Below, piece after piece: positions 11,670-22,000 of a stretch of 64,000 nt of DNA. The stretch is taken from contig JASDDO010000006.1 in the NCBI GenBank assembly GCA_030015575.1, positions 375,184,137-375,248,136 of the forward strand, given 5' to 3'. Position 1 is the first letter of the stretch. Each line of letters begins with the position of its first letter. Origin of the DNA: Agapanthus africanus (taxonomy: Eukaryota > Streptophyta > Magnoliopsida > Asparagales > Amaryllidaceae). The translations under genes and the position numbers were made by a program. The notes below the pieces were generated by a model that did not search any database, was not told the origin of the DNA, and worked only from the letters and a program-made list of their open reading frames with translations.

Positions 11670-12372
11670 TTTGATTGTCACGATCTAACTGTGTCGTGTT
11701 TAAAAAGAGTTCTGAAATTACCGCAATCAAAACGGTGTCGCTTGTAGCGATCCGCGATGAATACGGGTCGTCCGCAGGGAGATGGTAAGTTTTTATATCT
11801 TGTTTTAACGAGTTAATACCGTGTTTTGATTTGTTGGTTAACTAATTGTCGTAACAAAGATATGAATAAAAAGGACTTGTTAAGGGTAGTAATAAGTTAG
11901 ATTGTATGAAGGTGATGTTTGCCAATTCCTTATAGCCCCAACTTGGTATTGACACTAAAACAATAGGTAACAACGCGGATTAGGGAACTTGAAATACGGT
12001 ATTTGCGGCATTTCGCTAAATCCGTTTTCCTTGTCCCTTATCCTTCCGTTGTTATCTCTTGATTTTAGCTTTCGGCAAACCACGGGCAATCCGGTCATGA
12101 TTAGGAATCATCACTATCGTGGTAGGATAGGATGCCTAGTGAGCGGAGTTGCGGGTGATTTGCACGAAGTTTCAATAGGCAAGTTTTAGGTTTTAAAGTT
12201 TAGACAAAGAAAATCTTCGAATACAATCTAACATGTTACACCCTTAACAAGTGAAAAGATTACTCACACATATTTACAAATTAACAAGAAAGAAAAGAGA
12301 AGATACATAAAAACATGCAATGAAATAAAAAGGAAAAGAGAACCGATGAGTTCAAGCTTTTTATCTCCAAGT

Positions 12373-12390
12373 GTTCGATCCCCGGCAACG
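12373..12390 (+). other. tRNA-Asp T-arm-like segment in element A 5' LTR
   Basis: Identical to 1866-1883. In the transcript it would lie about 300 nt after the predicted start, in the R/U5 leader and some 700 nt before the PBS, and would be complementary to the tRNA-Asp T-arm. Confidence 0.6.
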
Positions 12391-12707
12391 TGTGAAATCT
12401 GAATACCAAGCTTTAAGGTTGCAAGCTCACTTAAGAGGTTGCAAGATCAAAGCAAAGCATGAATTTCACAATTGAAATTATGTAAAGTAGAACAGAACAT
12501 GTAAGAAAAATATGAACTTTTATTGAAGAACAAACTTGTTACAAGAGATCTTGAAGTCAAGAACCTAAGCCTTAAGCTTGCAAGTTCTAAATGAGAAGTT
12601 GCAAGGTCAAGACAAAGGGGCAAGAGCTCAAGAATGAAAAGAAAAATTACAAGAATTCTAAGATAGAACTAAAGAAAAAGCTACCCTTTCCTCTTCCCTC
12701 TGGTCTC

Positions 12708-12715
12708 TATTTATA
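12708..12715 (-). promoter_or_regulatory. TATA box of element A, 5' LTR copy
   Basis: Same TATAAATA context as at 2201-2208. This copy is placed to transcribe the whole element on the minus strand. Confidence 0.7.
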
Positions 12716-12825
12716 GGCTCAGAAAGAAATATTCATATCTGCCCCATTATGGCTCATGCTGATTTGTTTGATTGCCTTTGATTTGAACACATGCTTTTTA
12801 GTCTTGAATGCATATAATATCATAT

Positions 12826-13017
12826 GCATATAAAATCATATCCTTGATTTCATATAAAATCATATCCTTGATGATTGCATATAAAATCATATCCTTGATT
12901 GCATATAGAATCATATCCTTGATGATTGCATATAAAATCATATCCTTGATTGCATATAGAATCATATCCTTGATTGCATATAGAATCATATCCTTGATTG
13001 CATATAAAATCATATCC
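12826..13017. repeat. 24-27 bp minisatellite in element A 5' LTR
   Basis: The same eight-unit array as at 2319-2510, with the same order of 24- and 27-bp units. This shows that the array predates the last transposition. Confidence 0.9.
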
Positions 13018-13306
13018 ACATGTGCTTAAAAGTCTTGTGTACACACTTGTTGTGTTGGACCATTTAGAAAAAAATGTGTACACAACTTGTTGCATAAAGG
13101 AACTCCTGAAGTATCGGTCGGTTAGCGTTTCTGGTCGCAGTGTCGTCCCTCAAGTGATATATCCGCGCTGTTGGATGCATTTCCAGTATTTTGTCATGGA
13201 TACCTGTAATCTGTAATACTGAGCAGACACTGGTCAATAATACCGATAAATACAACAATTAGATAATGAATGAACGGTATTAGAATGCAATTTTCTGATA
13301 TGAACA

Positions 13307-13414
13307 CGGACCCAGGTGGAAGCGGAGGTGGCCGCGGCAACCGCTCAGGAGGAGGCTCTGAAGGAAGTGCGAGAGCAACTTGTGGATTTACTAAAGACAC
13401 TTCTTCCTCAGTAG
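13307..13414 (+). pseudogene. Antisense gene of element B, 3' end of last exon
   Basis: Bases 13307-13311 are the second copy of the CGGAC duplication. From 13312 the exon cut at 1164 continues in the same frame for 33 codons rich in Glu, Ala, Leu and Val (a coiled-coil end) and stops at TAG 13412-13414. Without element A and one CGGAC copy the reading frame is intact across the junction. So the gene was whole when A inserted. Confidence 0.7.
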
Positions 13415-13444
13415 CTATCCTTCTTTGTATCGTTTGTAATTGTA

Positions 13445-13519
13445 AATAAAAAAAAGTATATATATATTTTTCATTCTTTAGCACAATGTATCCTGTACTC
13501 AACCAAGTTTGTGAATAAA
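13445..13519 (+). terminator. Candidate polyadenylation signals of the antisense gene
   Basis: AATAAA occurs at 13445-13450 and again at 13514-13519, 30 and 100 bp after the antisense-gene stop, in an AT-rich stretch with TATATA runs. This is a plausible plant 3' end for a plus-strand transcript. Confidence 0.45.
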
Positions 13520-13697
13520 AGATACACATTTTTTTGGTAATGTCTTGTGTCATTCCTCCGCCTTTTCTTTCTTTTATTATCAGCATACCATCTCAGCAAA
13601 CATAGTTGACGGATGATTAGAACGAGTATTCTGACTTTCTTAAGAAGTAGCGATGGCTTAGGCCGCAGGTTCAGATCTGCTGCCTAAGACTTTTCAA

Positions 13698-13872
13698 CTC
13701 TATAAGCCGTGAGGGTCTCATAGAGACTTTTCTCCCTACGGATCGAGAGGATCTCGTAGAGGGGTTTTTCTCCTTAGGAATCGTGAGAATTCCTAAGTGT
13801 GGTTTTCTCTTATAAGTCGTAAGGATCCTATAAGAGAATTTTTCCCTCTTACGAGTCGAGAGGACTCGTAAG
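13698..13872. repeat. Hairpin repeat cluster 1 (five units)
   Basis: Five inverted repeats lie about 36 bp apart: 13698-13725, 13736-13759, 13773-13797, 13809-13834 and 13848-13872. Each has arms of 8-11 bp around a 5-base loop of type GTGAG, GTAAG or GAGAG, and most are preceded by a CTCC- or CTCT-type pyrimidine run. Arm sequences differ between units, but the two arms of each unit stay complementary. CTTACGAGTC with GACTCGTAAG is perfect, and CTTAGGAAT with ATTCCTAAG is 9 bp perfect. This is in B's 3' untranslated region. Confidence 0.8.
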
Positions 13873-14046
13873 CGGTTGTTTCCCTCCTTGTCGAAACTCG
13901 ACTTTGGAGAGTGAGACCCGTGAATAGTATGCAAGAGACCATTTTAGATCGACTTGCAGGATCCCATTGTTCAGGAAGCAAGTTTTTTCGTCCCTGCTGC
14001 CTGAGGCTTCATCTTGCAAGTTGAGACGAATCGGGCATTTTTTCCG

Positions 14047-14927
14047 CGGAGACACTGGTATCTCTGCGAGCCGACGCGAATCAGGAGGCTCTCATCAAGG
14101 AGTGTTTGTATCCGTGAGTCGAGAAATTTGCTAGGGATTATTTGTTTCCCAAGCGCCAAGGATTATTTGTTTCCTTGGGGTCTGAAACGAGTCAAGAATT
14201 TCCCACGGAGGCACTGGTGGCTCTGCGAGTCGACGCGGATCAGGAGGCTCTCATCAAGGAGTGTTTGTATCCGTGAGTCGAGGAGTTTGCTAGGGATTAT
14301 TTGTTTCCCAAGCGCCAAGGATTATTTGTTTCCTTGGGGTTTGAAACGAGTCGAGAATTTCCCACGGAGGCACTGGTGGCTCTGCGAGTCGACGCGGATC
14401 AGGAGGCTCTCGTCAAGGAGTGTTTGTATCCGTGAGTCGAGGAATTTGCTAGGGATTATTTGTTTCCCAAGCGCCAAGGATTATTTGTTTCCTTGGGGTT
14501 TGAAACGAGTCGAGAATTTCCCACGGAGGCACTGGTGGCTCTGCGAGTCGACGCGGATCAGGAGGCTCTCGTCAAGGAGTGTTTGTATTCGTGAGTCGAG
14601 GAGTTTGCTAGGGATTATTTGTTTCCCAAGCGCCAAGGATTATTTGTTTCCTTGGGGTTTGAAACGAGTCGAGAATTTCCCACGGAGGCACTGGTGGCTC
14701 TGCGAGTCGACGCGGATCAGGAGGCTCTCGTCAAGGAGTGTTTGTATCCGTGAGTCGAGGAGTTTGCTAGGGATTATTTGTTTCCCAAGCGCCAAGGATT
14801 ATTTGTTTCCTTGTGGTTTGAAACGAGTCGAGAATTTCCTACGGAGGCACTGGTGGCTCTGCGAGTCGACGCGGATCAGGAGGCTCTCGTCAAGGAGTGT
14901 TTGTATCCGTGAGTCGAGGAATTTGCT
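14047..14927. repeat. 159-bp tandem repeat array in element B 3' region
   Basis: CTCTGCGAG recurs at 14062, 14221, 14380, 14539, 14698 and 14857, exactly 159 bp apart, giving about 5.5 nearly identical units. Each unit also holds an internal repeat of GGATTATTTGTTTCC and a CCAAG/CTTGG inverted pair. 159 is divisible by 3, so a 314-codon frame stays open through the array. I treat that frame as spurious because it is pure repeat with no homology. Tandem arrays in the 3' untranslated region are known for Tat elements and can seed satellite DNA. Confidence 0.92.
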
Positions 14928-15104
14928 GAAGACACTGGTTTCTTCGGAGTTGGACTGAACCGTCGAGATTTGGCTTCGTCTTCTGGCGGAGCCTGTTGGG
15001 AAAGTATGGTTCCCTCTTGTTTGTTTACGCCCTCGGATTGTATACAGGGATCGATGTGATCTTAACTGTAGGGCCAAAGTTTTATCATCATTTTTTTTTG
15101 TTTT

Positions 15105-15270
15105 ATCTCCGCGATGCTCTATCATTTCAGCTTTTATATCGTGAAGGTCGCGATTGCCCAATCATTTCGGCTATTTTTCGCGGTGCCCAATCATTTCGGC
15201 TATTTTGCATGCATACATTTTTACTTGCTGCTTTTTATTGCAAGTTGCCCTATCATTTCGGCTATTTCGT
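15105..15270. repeat. Short interspersed repeats with an ATCATTTCGGCTATTT core
   Basis: Four degenerate copies of TATCATTTCGGCTATTT or CCAATCATTTCGGCTATTT occur at irregular 28-70 bp spacing. They belong to the repeat-rich 3' region of element B. No coding content is credible. Confidence 0.6.
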
Positions 15271-15430
15271 ATGCATGTGCGACCTATTGGCTTTTTGTTG
15301 TAAACCAATTTCGGCATCAGCACCGCTACAATTGGGATATTGCCAGGAGCGAATCATCATTTGCCTCTGTCGATGTCGAACAAAGGTGGCTTAGCGACCA
15401 GGGTTAGGGTCCTGTCGGCTAAGGCTTTTG

Positions 15431-15603
15431 ACTTCATGAGCCGTAAGGGTTTCACGAAGTTATTTCTCCCTACAAGTCGTGAGGATCTTGTAGGTGTATT
15501 TTCTCCTTAGGACTCGTGAGGATTCCTAAGTGTTCGTTTCCTCTGTAGGTCGTAAGGATCCTACAGGAGGGTTTTCTCCTCATAAATCGAGAGGATTTAC
15601 AAG
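15431..15603. repeat. Hairpin repeat cluster 2 (five units)
   Basis: Units at 15431-15460, 15470-15493, 15506-15530, 15543-15566 and 15579-15603 share the loop types of cluster 1 but have other arm sequences. Examples are CTACAAG with CTTGTAG, CTGTAGG with CCTACAG, and ACTTC with GAAGT. The cluster starts with the same kind of lead-in (CTAAG...CTTTTGA, then GAGCCGTAAGGG) as clusters 1 and 3. So the three clusters are copies of one higher-order block. Confidence 0.8.
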
Positions 15604-15780
15604 GGTTGTTTACCATGCGAACATATCCCCAGTCACGGATGAGACTTGGTTAGGGAAATATTTATTCGCGCCCGTGGATTGTATACAAAGGTCAGTATTG
15701 AGCCACTTGTAGGGCAATATCGGAAGTTGTGGGGGTTGCTTAAGCACAGGTTTAGGTCTCTGTAACTTAAGACTTTCAAT

Positions 15781-15939
15781 TCTTATGAGCCGTGAGGGTC
15801 CCATAAGAGAGTTCTCCTTTCTCGCAAGTGTATTTTCTCCTTAGGAATCGTGGGGATCCCTAAGTGTGCTGCTCCCTTATGAGTCGTAAGGATCTCACGT
15901 GGGTGGTTTCTCCTTACAAGGTCGAGAGGACCCTATAAG
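15781..15939. repeat. Hairpin repeat cluster 3 (four units)
   Basis: Units at 15781-15808, 15840-15864, 15876-15901 and 15913-15939. Three are well paired: TCTTATG with CATAAGA, CTTAGG with CCTAAG, and CTTA.AAGGTC with GACC.TATAAG. The unit at 15876 is weaker. The spacing at 15809-15839 suggests one degraded unit between the first two. Confidence 0.75.
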
Positions 15940-15949
15940 TGTCTTTTAA

Positions 15950-16254
15950 CGAGGTTGTACCCTTTCAGGTTTTCACAAACACTCGCCGGTAGTCCTGCTG
16001 TTTTTACTCACGGAGCCCTTTCGGGTTTTCATCCGTGCCCATTTTGCTTATGGACATACCGTTTTTTTATTCTTTTTATTTTATTTTTCTCTTTTTTTTT
16101 ACGAGGTCGTGCCCTTTCGGGTTTTCACGAACACTCGCCGGTAGCCCTGCTGTTTTTACTCACGGAGCCCTTTTGGGTTTTCATCCGTGCCCTTTTTGCT
16201 TATGGACATACCGTTTTTATTTATTATATTTTTTCTTTATTTATATATATTTTT
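15950..16254. repeat. 152-bp tandem duplication in element B 3' region
   Basis: Two copies, 15950-16101 and 16102-16254, share the CGAGGT...GCCCTTTCGGGTTTTCA block and end in a T-rich stretch. The poly-T tails differ. No coding role is seen. Confidence 0.85.
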
Positions 16255-16267
16255 TTATATCAGCCTA

Positions 16268-16345
16268 TGGATGGTGCGGTATTAGTTTAAAGATGTTTCG
16301 GTCTGTTATTAGTTTAAGGACATTTCGGTCCGTCATGGAGAAGGC
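16268..16345. repeat. Two units of the AGTTTAAGGAC...GGTCC repeat near the end of B pol
   Basis: AGTTTAAAGATGTTTCGGTC and AGTTTAAGGACATTTCGGTC match units of the 27-bp array in B's 5' LTR (26578-26815). The motif therefore occurs both in the LTR and just after pol. Confidence 0.6.
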
Positions 16346-16431
16346 CGGCTACTGCTTATAAAGCTTGAGCTTAGGAAGATAGCGAGCGGACATAGTCATC
16401 GTCATCTATCATTGACCTAGGCCGTGGATCA

Positions 16432-17364
16432 TTAAGCGTAGTATCTCTTTAGGAAGCGACCGTTTATTGGCCTAAAAGGCCTTTCACCGTGCATGTCCAT
16501 GAGTAGATAGGCCCCACCCTGGTAGACCTTATCTATGATGTACGGGCCTTCATAGTTTGGCTCGAATTTTCCTCGCTTGGCGCGATTGGGAATCATAGGC
16601 CTTTTGACCACTAGCACAAGTTCGCCTTGGCGGAATGTCCTCAGTCGGGTCAATCTTTCATATGAGCGCGTCATCTTTGCTTTATAAGCTTCCAGATTTT
16701 GCTGTGCTATGAGCCGGGTTTCATCAAGGGCGTCAAGCTCCTCAAGCCGAAGGTGAGCATTTTCTTCGTCCGTTAGCTCGTAGTGGACTGCCACTCGTAG
16801 AGAGGGTAATTCTATCTCGAGAGGGAGTACTGCTTCTGTACCGAATACCAACGCATATGGCGTTGCGTTCGTGGCCGTTTTAAACGTAGTTCGATACGCC
16901 CAGAGAGCTTCTTGCAGTCTTTCATGCCAGTCTTTCTTATTTCGCGACACCGTTTTCTTTATGATCTTCGTCAAGGTCTTGTTGAAGGCTTCAGCTAGAC
17001 CGTTAGCTCGCGGATTATAAACTGAGGAATATCTCCAGTCTATATTATGCTGTTGCGCGAAGCGACTGATTTTGTGGCTTCTGTAGGCTGGCCCGTTATC
17101 GGAGATGATTCGTCTTGGCGTTCTAAACCGATATATGACGTGCGTCTTGAAGAAGTGGAGGATATTTTCCGTCTTCACTTCTCTTAACGGTACTGCTTCT
17201 GCCCATTTAGAGAAGTAGTCAGTCGTCGCCAGGATGAAACGATGTCCCCTAGATGATGCTGGTTCGATAGGGCCGACTATGTCAGTCCCCCACATTTCGA
17301 ATGGCCAGCTAGCCACCGTTGGATGTAGTGGATTTGGATGCTGGTGGATGAAGTCCCCATGGAT
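16432..17364 (-). pseudogene. pol: Element B integrase core and C-terminus
   Basis: This inserts the cDNA into the genome. The catalytic triad is visible in WGTDIVGP, ISDNGPAY and NGLAEAFN. The C-terminal part ends with a conserved GPYIIDKVYQGGAYLL block and a basic tail. There is no chromodomain, as expected for Tat. The open segment is complete to its stop at 16432, and only the upstream TAA at 17365 separates it from the rest of Pol. Confidence 0.9.
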
Positions 17365-17367
17365 TTA

Positions 17368-19035
17368 GCATGAGTGGCATTGCTTCGCATATTCAAGGCA
17401 GTCCTGGATCATTGTGGGCCAATAGTAGCCCATCCGTTTGATCTTCAACTTCATCTTTGGGCCCGCTTGGTGAGAACCGCAGAGCCCGTCGTGAACTTCC
17501 TGGATGACTTTTTTCGCTTCGTCAGGTCCTAAACATCTCAGCCACAGAGAATCAAACGACCTCTTGTACAGAGTATCATTGACAAAGGCGAAAGACATAG
17601 CTCGTTTTATAAGCTGATGTCTTGTGGACACTTCTTCAGGCATTCGGTGGGACCTAAAGTAGTGTATGAAGACTTCTCTCCAATCCTCAGCCTTTTCCCG
17701 GTCTTTTATTTGCAGGGTCGTTTGCTCAGTCGCTCCCTTCCTTTCGGATGATTCCGGAGATATTTCTGCTGGGGCAAGCACTTGACGGTTTTGTACCACG
17801 ATTCTAACGTCATCGAGATTCTCGTCATCCAGTTCTTTAGCAAGTTTGGCCAATGCGTCTGCTTTGCTGTTTTCCGCGCGCGGTATGTTCTCCAAAGTAT
17901 AAGAGGGAATTTGGGTCAACAATTGTTGCACTTTTTCGCCGTACTTCACCAACTCTGGTTTGCACGTTTGGTAGTCACCGTTTACTTGACTAACGACCGG
18001 CTGGGAGTCTCCGTATATGAGGAGGTTTTCAATTCCCATGTCGATGGCGATCTCGAGGCCTACTATCAGAGCTTCGTATTCGGCTTCATTGTTTATCCTC
18101 GGCTCTGTTAGGGAGAAAGCAAAGCGCATTATCCCTCCTTGTGGAGTTATAAAGATGAGCCCTACGCCCGATTTGATTATAGGGGTGCTTTGTTTGCGCT
18201 TATTCATGGAAGATGCGCCATCGAAATAAAGCTCCCATCGAGTCTCATCACCGTCGACCGCATCAAACGCATGTTCGTCTGGAAGATCGCAGTTTAAAGG
18301 GGAGTCGGCCGGTATCGGGTGCTCAGCGAGGAAATCAGCGATGGCCTGGCCTTTCACTGCCTTGAGAGGTTGATACGTTATCGAGAACTCCATCAAGAGC
18401 AGAGCCCATTTAGCGAGTCGACCTGTCAGTATGGCCTTTGACATTAAATACTTAAGAGGGTCCACCTTCGAAATGAGACGGACCTCATGCGCCAACGCAT
18501 AGTGCCTGAGCTTTGTTATTGCGAAGATCAATGCCAGGCAGTGTTTTTCAATAGGAGAGTAGTTGCTTTCTGCCCCCAGCAGAACTCGACTTAAGTAGTA
18601 GAGTGCTCTTTCTTTTCCTTGATCGTTCTCTTGTGCCCATAATGCGCCTAAGGAACCTTCGAGGGCGGTTGTATAAAGAATGAGGGGTTTTCCCTTGACC
18701 GGAGCAGCCAACACCGGTGGGTTCTGCAGGTACCGTTTAAAAAATGCCAGCGCGCGCTGGCATTTTTGATCCCAGACGAATGGAGTTCCCTTCTTCATCA
18801 GGTGACTGTAAGGGCGGCACTTGCCAGAGAGGTTGGCTATAAATCGCCGAATATATGTGAGCTTTCCTTGGAGAGACCGTAACTGTTTGAGAGTCCTTGG
18901 CGGAGGCATTTCCATGATCGCCTTGATCTTAGACGGATCTATTTCGATGCCTCGGTGTCGGACGATGAATCCCAGGAATTTACCAGAAGAAACTCCGAAT
19001 GCACACTTGAGAGGGTTCATCTTCAAGTTGTATTG
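17368..19035 (-). pseudogene. pol: Element B RNase H, archaeal-type RNase H and integrase zinc region
   Basis: The first RNase H (LILYTTALEGSLGALW, SNYSPIEKHCLALIFA) removes the RNA template. It lacks the usual DAS start, as is common in elements with two RNase H domains. The second domain (ELYFDGASS, NNEAEYEALIVGLE, IYGDSQPVVSQVNG, ENSKADALAKLA) has the D-E-D-D pattern of archaeal-type RNase H, a hallmark of the Tat lineage. The HHCC region of integrase ends the segment (CGSHQAGPK...CHSC). It stops at TAA 17365, where C has Gln. Confidence 0.88.
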
Positions 19036-19038
19036 TCA

Positions 19039-22000
19039 AAGGCGCTGAAATACGGTCTTCAGATGCTCGAGATGTTCCTCGTATGATTTGCTTTTAACCA
19101 CGAGATCGTCGATATAACATTCGACGATTTCGTGTATGAGGTCATCGAAGATCTTTGTCATGGCCCTTTGATAAGTGGCACCGGCGTTCTTTAATCCGAA
19201 GGGCATCACTTTATAGCAGAATATTCCCAAAGGGGTCCTGAAGGCTGTGTGCTTCTGGTCTTTGGGATGCATTTTTATCTGATTATAACCTGACGAGCCG
19301 TCCATGAAGGAGAAAACCTCATGAGTGGACGTATTGTCTATCATCAGTTCGGTGATTGGCACTGGAAAATCATCCTTCGGGCAAGCTTTATTAAGATCCT
19401 GGAAGTCTACGCATATGCGCACTGTCCCATTTTTCTTCATCACCGGGACGATGTTGGCGATCCATTCCGGATATTGAACCTCCTGGATAAAGCCAAAGTC
19501 GATCAGCTTCTTGACCTCAGCGTTGATACTCATCTCGAGCTCAAGCCGCATTCTCCTCGGCGCCTGTTTGACTGGCTTGATGTCCGGGGATATCGCCAAT
19601 TTGTGTACAGCAATTTCTGGATCTAGTCCCGGCATTTCGGAATAGTTCCACGCGAAGCAATCTCTATGCCGCAGAAGCACATCCTTTAACGCAGCTACCC
19701 TTTCTTCAGATAGTAACTCGCTGATGAATGTCGGTCGTGGATCGTCTGCCGTCCCTAACTCAATCTTCTTGAGGTTATCTGCAGTGGTATGGATTCCATC
19801 TTCCAGCTCTTTTGGCGCTGGTGGGAATTCTGAGATTATCTCGTCGCTGCTGTTTTCGAAGCACCAAGGGAGCTCATCTATGTCCTCGGGCTCTTCTTTT
19901 AATATTGTAATCATGTGACAGGTGCGAATTCGCTTCCAATCCCAATGTGGAACCGGTTCTTCTTTCGTGGCCTTGGGCTCGTGCTTCTGTGGCGGCGCTA
20001 CCCTCCAGTTATCAGACAGAGTGAATTTGCCAAGCTGATACTGATCTTCGACCCAATTCTTGAAGGTGAAGCAATCTTCAAGAGGATGACCTATTACTCG
20101 ATGGTAAGAGCAATAGTCCGGGTGTGAGACTTCGCCCACTTGTTCGGGATGTTTAGACTCCGGCAGTGTAAGCATCTGATGTTTTAGAGCGAGGTCAAGT
20201 ATCTTCTTCGTCTTGTCCCGAGGAAACGAGTACGCTCGACCCATTTTCTTCATGAGGGATAGATTAATAACGCTCAACTCCCGTTTGCGTGGCTTTTTAG
20301 CCCTGCTTTGTTGTTGTTGAGCGACTTTTTGGCCTTTCGACTTATTTCTGTTTTTGCGCCGAGCCTTTTTTATAACAGGTTGGCAAGGGGCGGCACTTTC
20401 ATATTTGACGGCCTGTTGAAGGAGGCGTTGCGTTTTGGCCCTCTCGTAGATGGTCATCTCGCGGTTGTGATCATCTCGGACTTTTTGACCAGCTTCCCTT
20501 ATAAGCCTGTCCATTTGTTCTTCAAACGACGGACCGAGCACTTTTGCATCTGGAACTTTTACTAGTTCAGGATTGGCGTCCTCCCATTGAGCACCCGCTT
20601 CTTCATTGAAGTTGTGCACGACGTAACAGTTGCGGGGCAGCTCTCGTTTCTTGGAGCGAATGTATCCGAGTCCGATTGTCCCTATTCTCCCATTAGGCAG
20701 CTTGTGCTGAGTTCCAGGGACGTTCCAGACCCTGTCATAGAATTTGGCCTTTCTAACGATCTGTTCGAAGGGTATCCCTTGGCGCTTCAACAGCCTCTTC
20801 AAGCCTTCTGTATAATATCTGGGTAGACGGATGGGTTGAAGCCTGTCCAACGTAGGATCCGCCCCGTGCCAGATTTCTTTCTCCACTTTGTTTTCTTCAG
20901 AGCGGTAGAATAGAATTGCTTTTTCGCCTTCTCGCCTGGGAGGGATATAGAATGTCCGCAGCTCTTCTACACTGTAGATATTAAGTGCATCCAGTTCTTT
21001 ATGATGTTTAGGCGGCACCATGGCGACTTGTAGACTTTGCTCTTCGTCAGCGGACATTTGTATTGAAGGTCGAGCAGAGAATACAGCATGGACTTCATCT
21101 TCTGAATCGCTACCAAAGATCAATGTAGGAGCCGATGGTCCCGGCTTGGTGTATTGGGGCGGACCCGAATAAACTCTCTCCTCTTCCTCCTCAGTATCAC
21201 TGCCGAAGACAGGGATGGTAGCGTTAGTTTTATCCTCTGGCTTGTGACACTTCTCTGTGTCTTCGAAATCCGGTAAGAAGTATTTGGCATCCTCGTATTT
21301 GCGGACCTCGTTCATAGAGAACGGGTTCAGTTCTCCCGTCACGGTATACTCGAAACCATCCTTAAAATATTTCATACACTGATGTTGTGTAGAAGGGATG
21401 ATGTTGTACTCGTGTAACCATGGTCGGCCGAGCAAAGCGTTGTAGCATGTATTGGCGTCTATGACGTGGAACTTAATGTCCATGACGAGTAGCCCGAAGC
21501 GTAGTGTCAGTATCACAGACCCAAGAGTTTTTGACGATTGGGAGTCAAACCCGGAGATGGTGATCTTGTCCCGAGCAAGGTGCTGGACGCTCATGCAGAT
21601 TTCCTTCAATACCCGCACGTTGAGTAGGTTAACAGACGACCCATTATCGATCAGGATTTTGCCTATCTTTATATCATGACAGTATCCCGAGACATAGAGA
21701 GGGCGATTGTGTTCGCACGTCCCAAGGAGAAGGTCTTCGTCGCCGAAAGTGACATCGGCCGTGTGTACTTCCTCCAATTCATCCTTCATCTTTTCCTCGG
21801 CCAGGAATGCTTGGAATTGTTCCGGGTCTTGGAGCGCCTTAATCAACGAATATCTCGCCTCTTTTGATAGCAAAAGGGCGTCAAGAATGCTGAGCTGTGA
21901 GGGCGGCTTCCTCAGATGAGCTAAGACGTTGTAATCCACCTTATTCTTCTTTGGTGGGTCTTTGGCAGCTAGCTCTTCCACCACTTGGTCATTTAAGACG

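Larger units (their letters stand above)
1165..13306 (-). mobile_element. Element A: complete Athila-type Ty3/gypsy retrotransposon
   Basis: Two 1635-bp LTRs (1165-2799 and 11672-13306) start TG, end CA and are flanked by a perfect CGGAC duplication (1160-1164 and 13307-13311). The PBS beside the right LTR and the PPT beside the left one show the element runs on the minus strand. Gag and pol resemble Athila: a DLGAS protease, an FMDD reverse transcriptase and a tRNA-Asp primer site. Comparing the two LTRs by eye gives 4 substitutions (left positions near 1770, 1893, 2579 and 2641), so the insertion is recent. No envelope-like ORF lies between pol and the 3' LTR, although many Athila elements have one. 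Total length is 12142 bp. Confidence 0.95.
11672..13306 (-). repeat. Element A 5' LTR (right)
   Basis: The 1635-bp twin of 1165-2799. It has a TATA box (12708-12715), the minisatellite (12826-13017) and the tRNA-Asp-like segment (12373-12390) at matching positions. It would drive transcription leftward. The last base is followed by the CGGAC duplication and then by the resumed antisense-gene exon. Confidence 0.97.

Noticed and set aside
14014-14958. 314-codon ORF in the 159-bp array
   Set aside because: The frame exists only because 159 is divisible by 3. The product is a pure repeat, and the array lies in a 3' untranslated region.
15955-16361. Phe-rich ORFs that look like membrane proteins
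   Set aside because: They come from T-runs in a duplicated 152-bp repeat. No conserved frame between the two copies.
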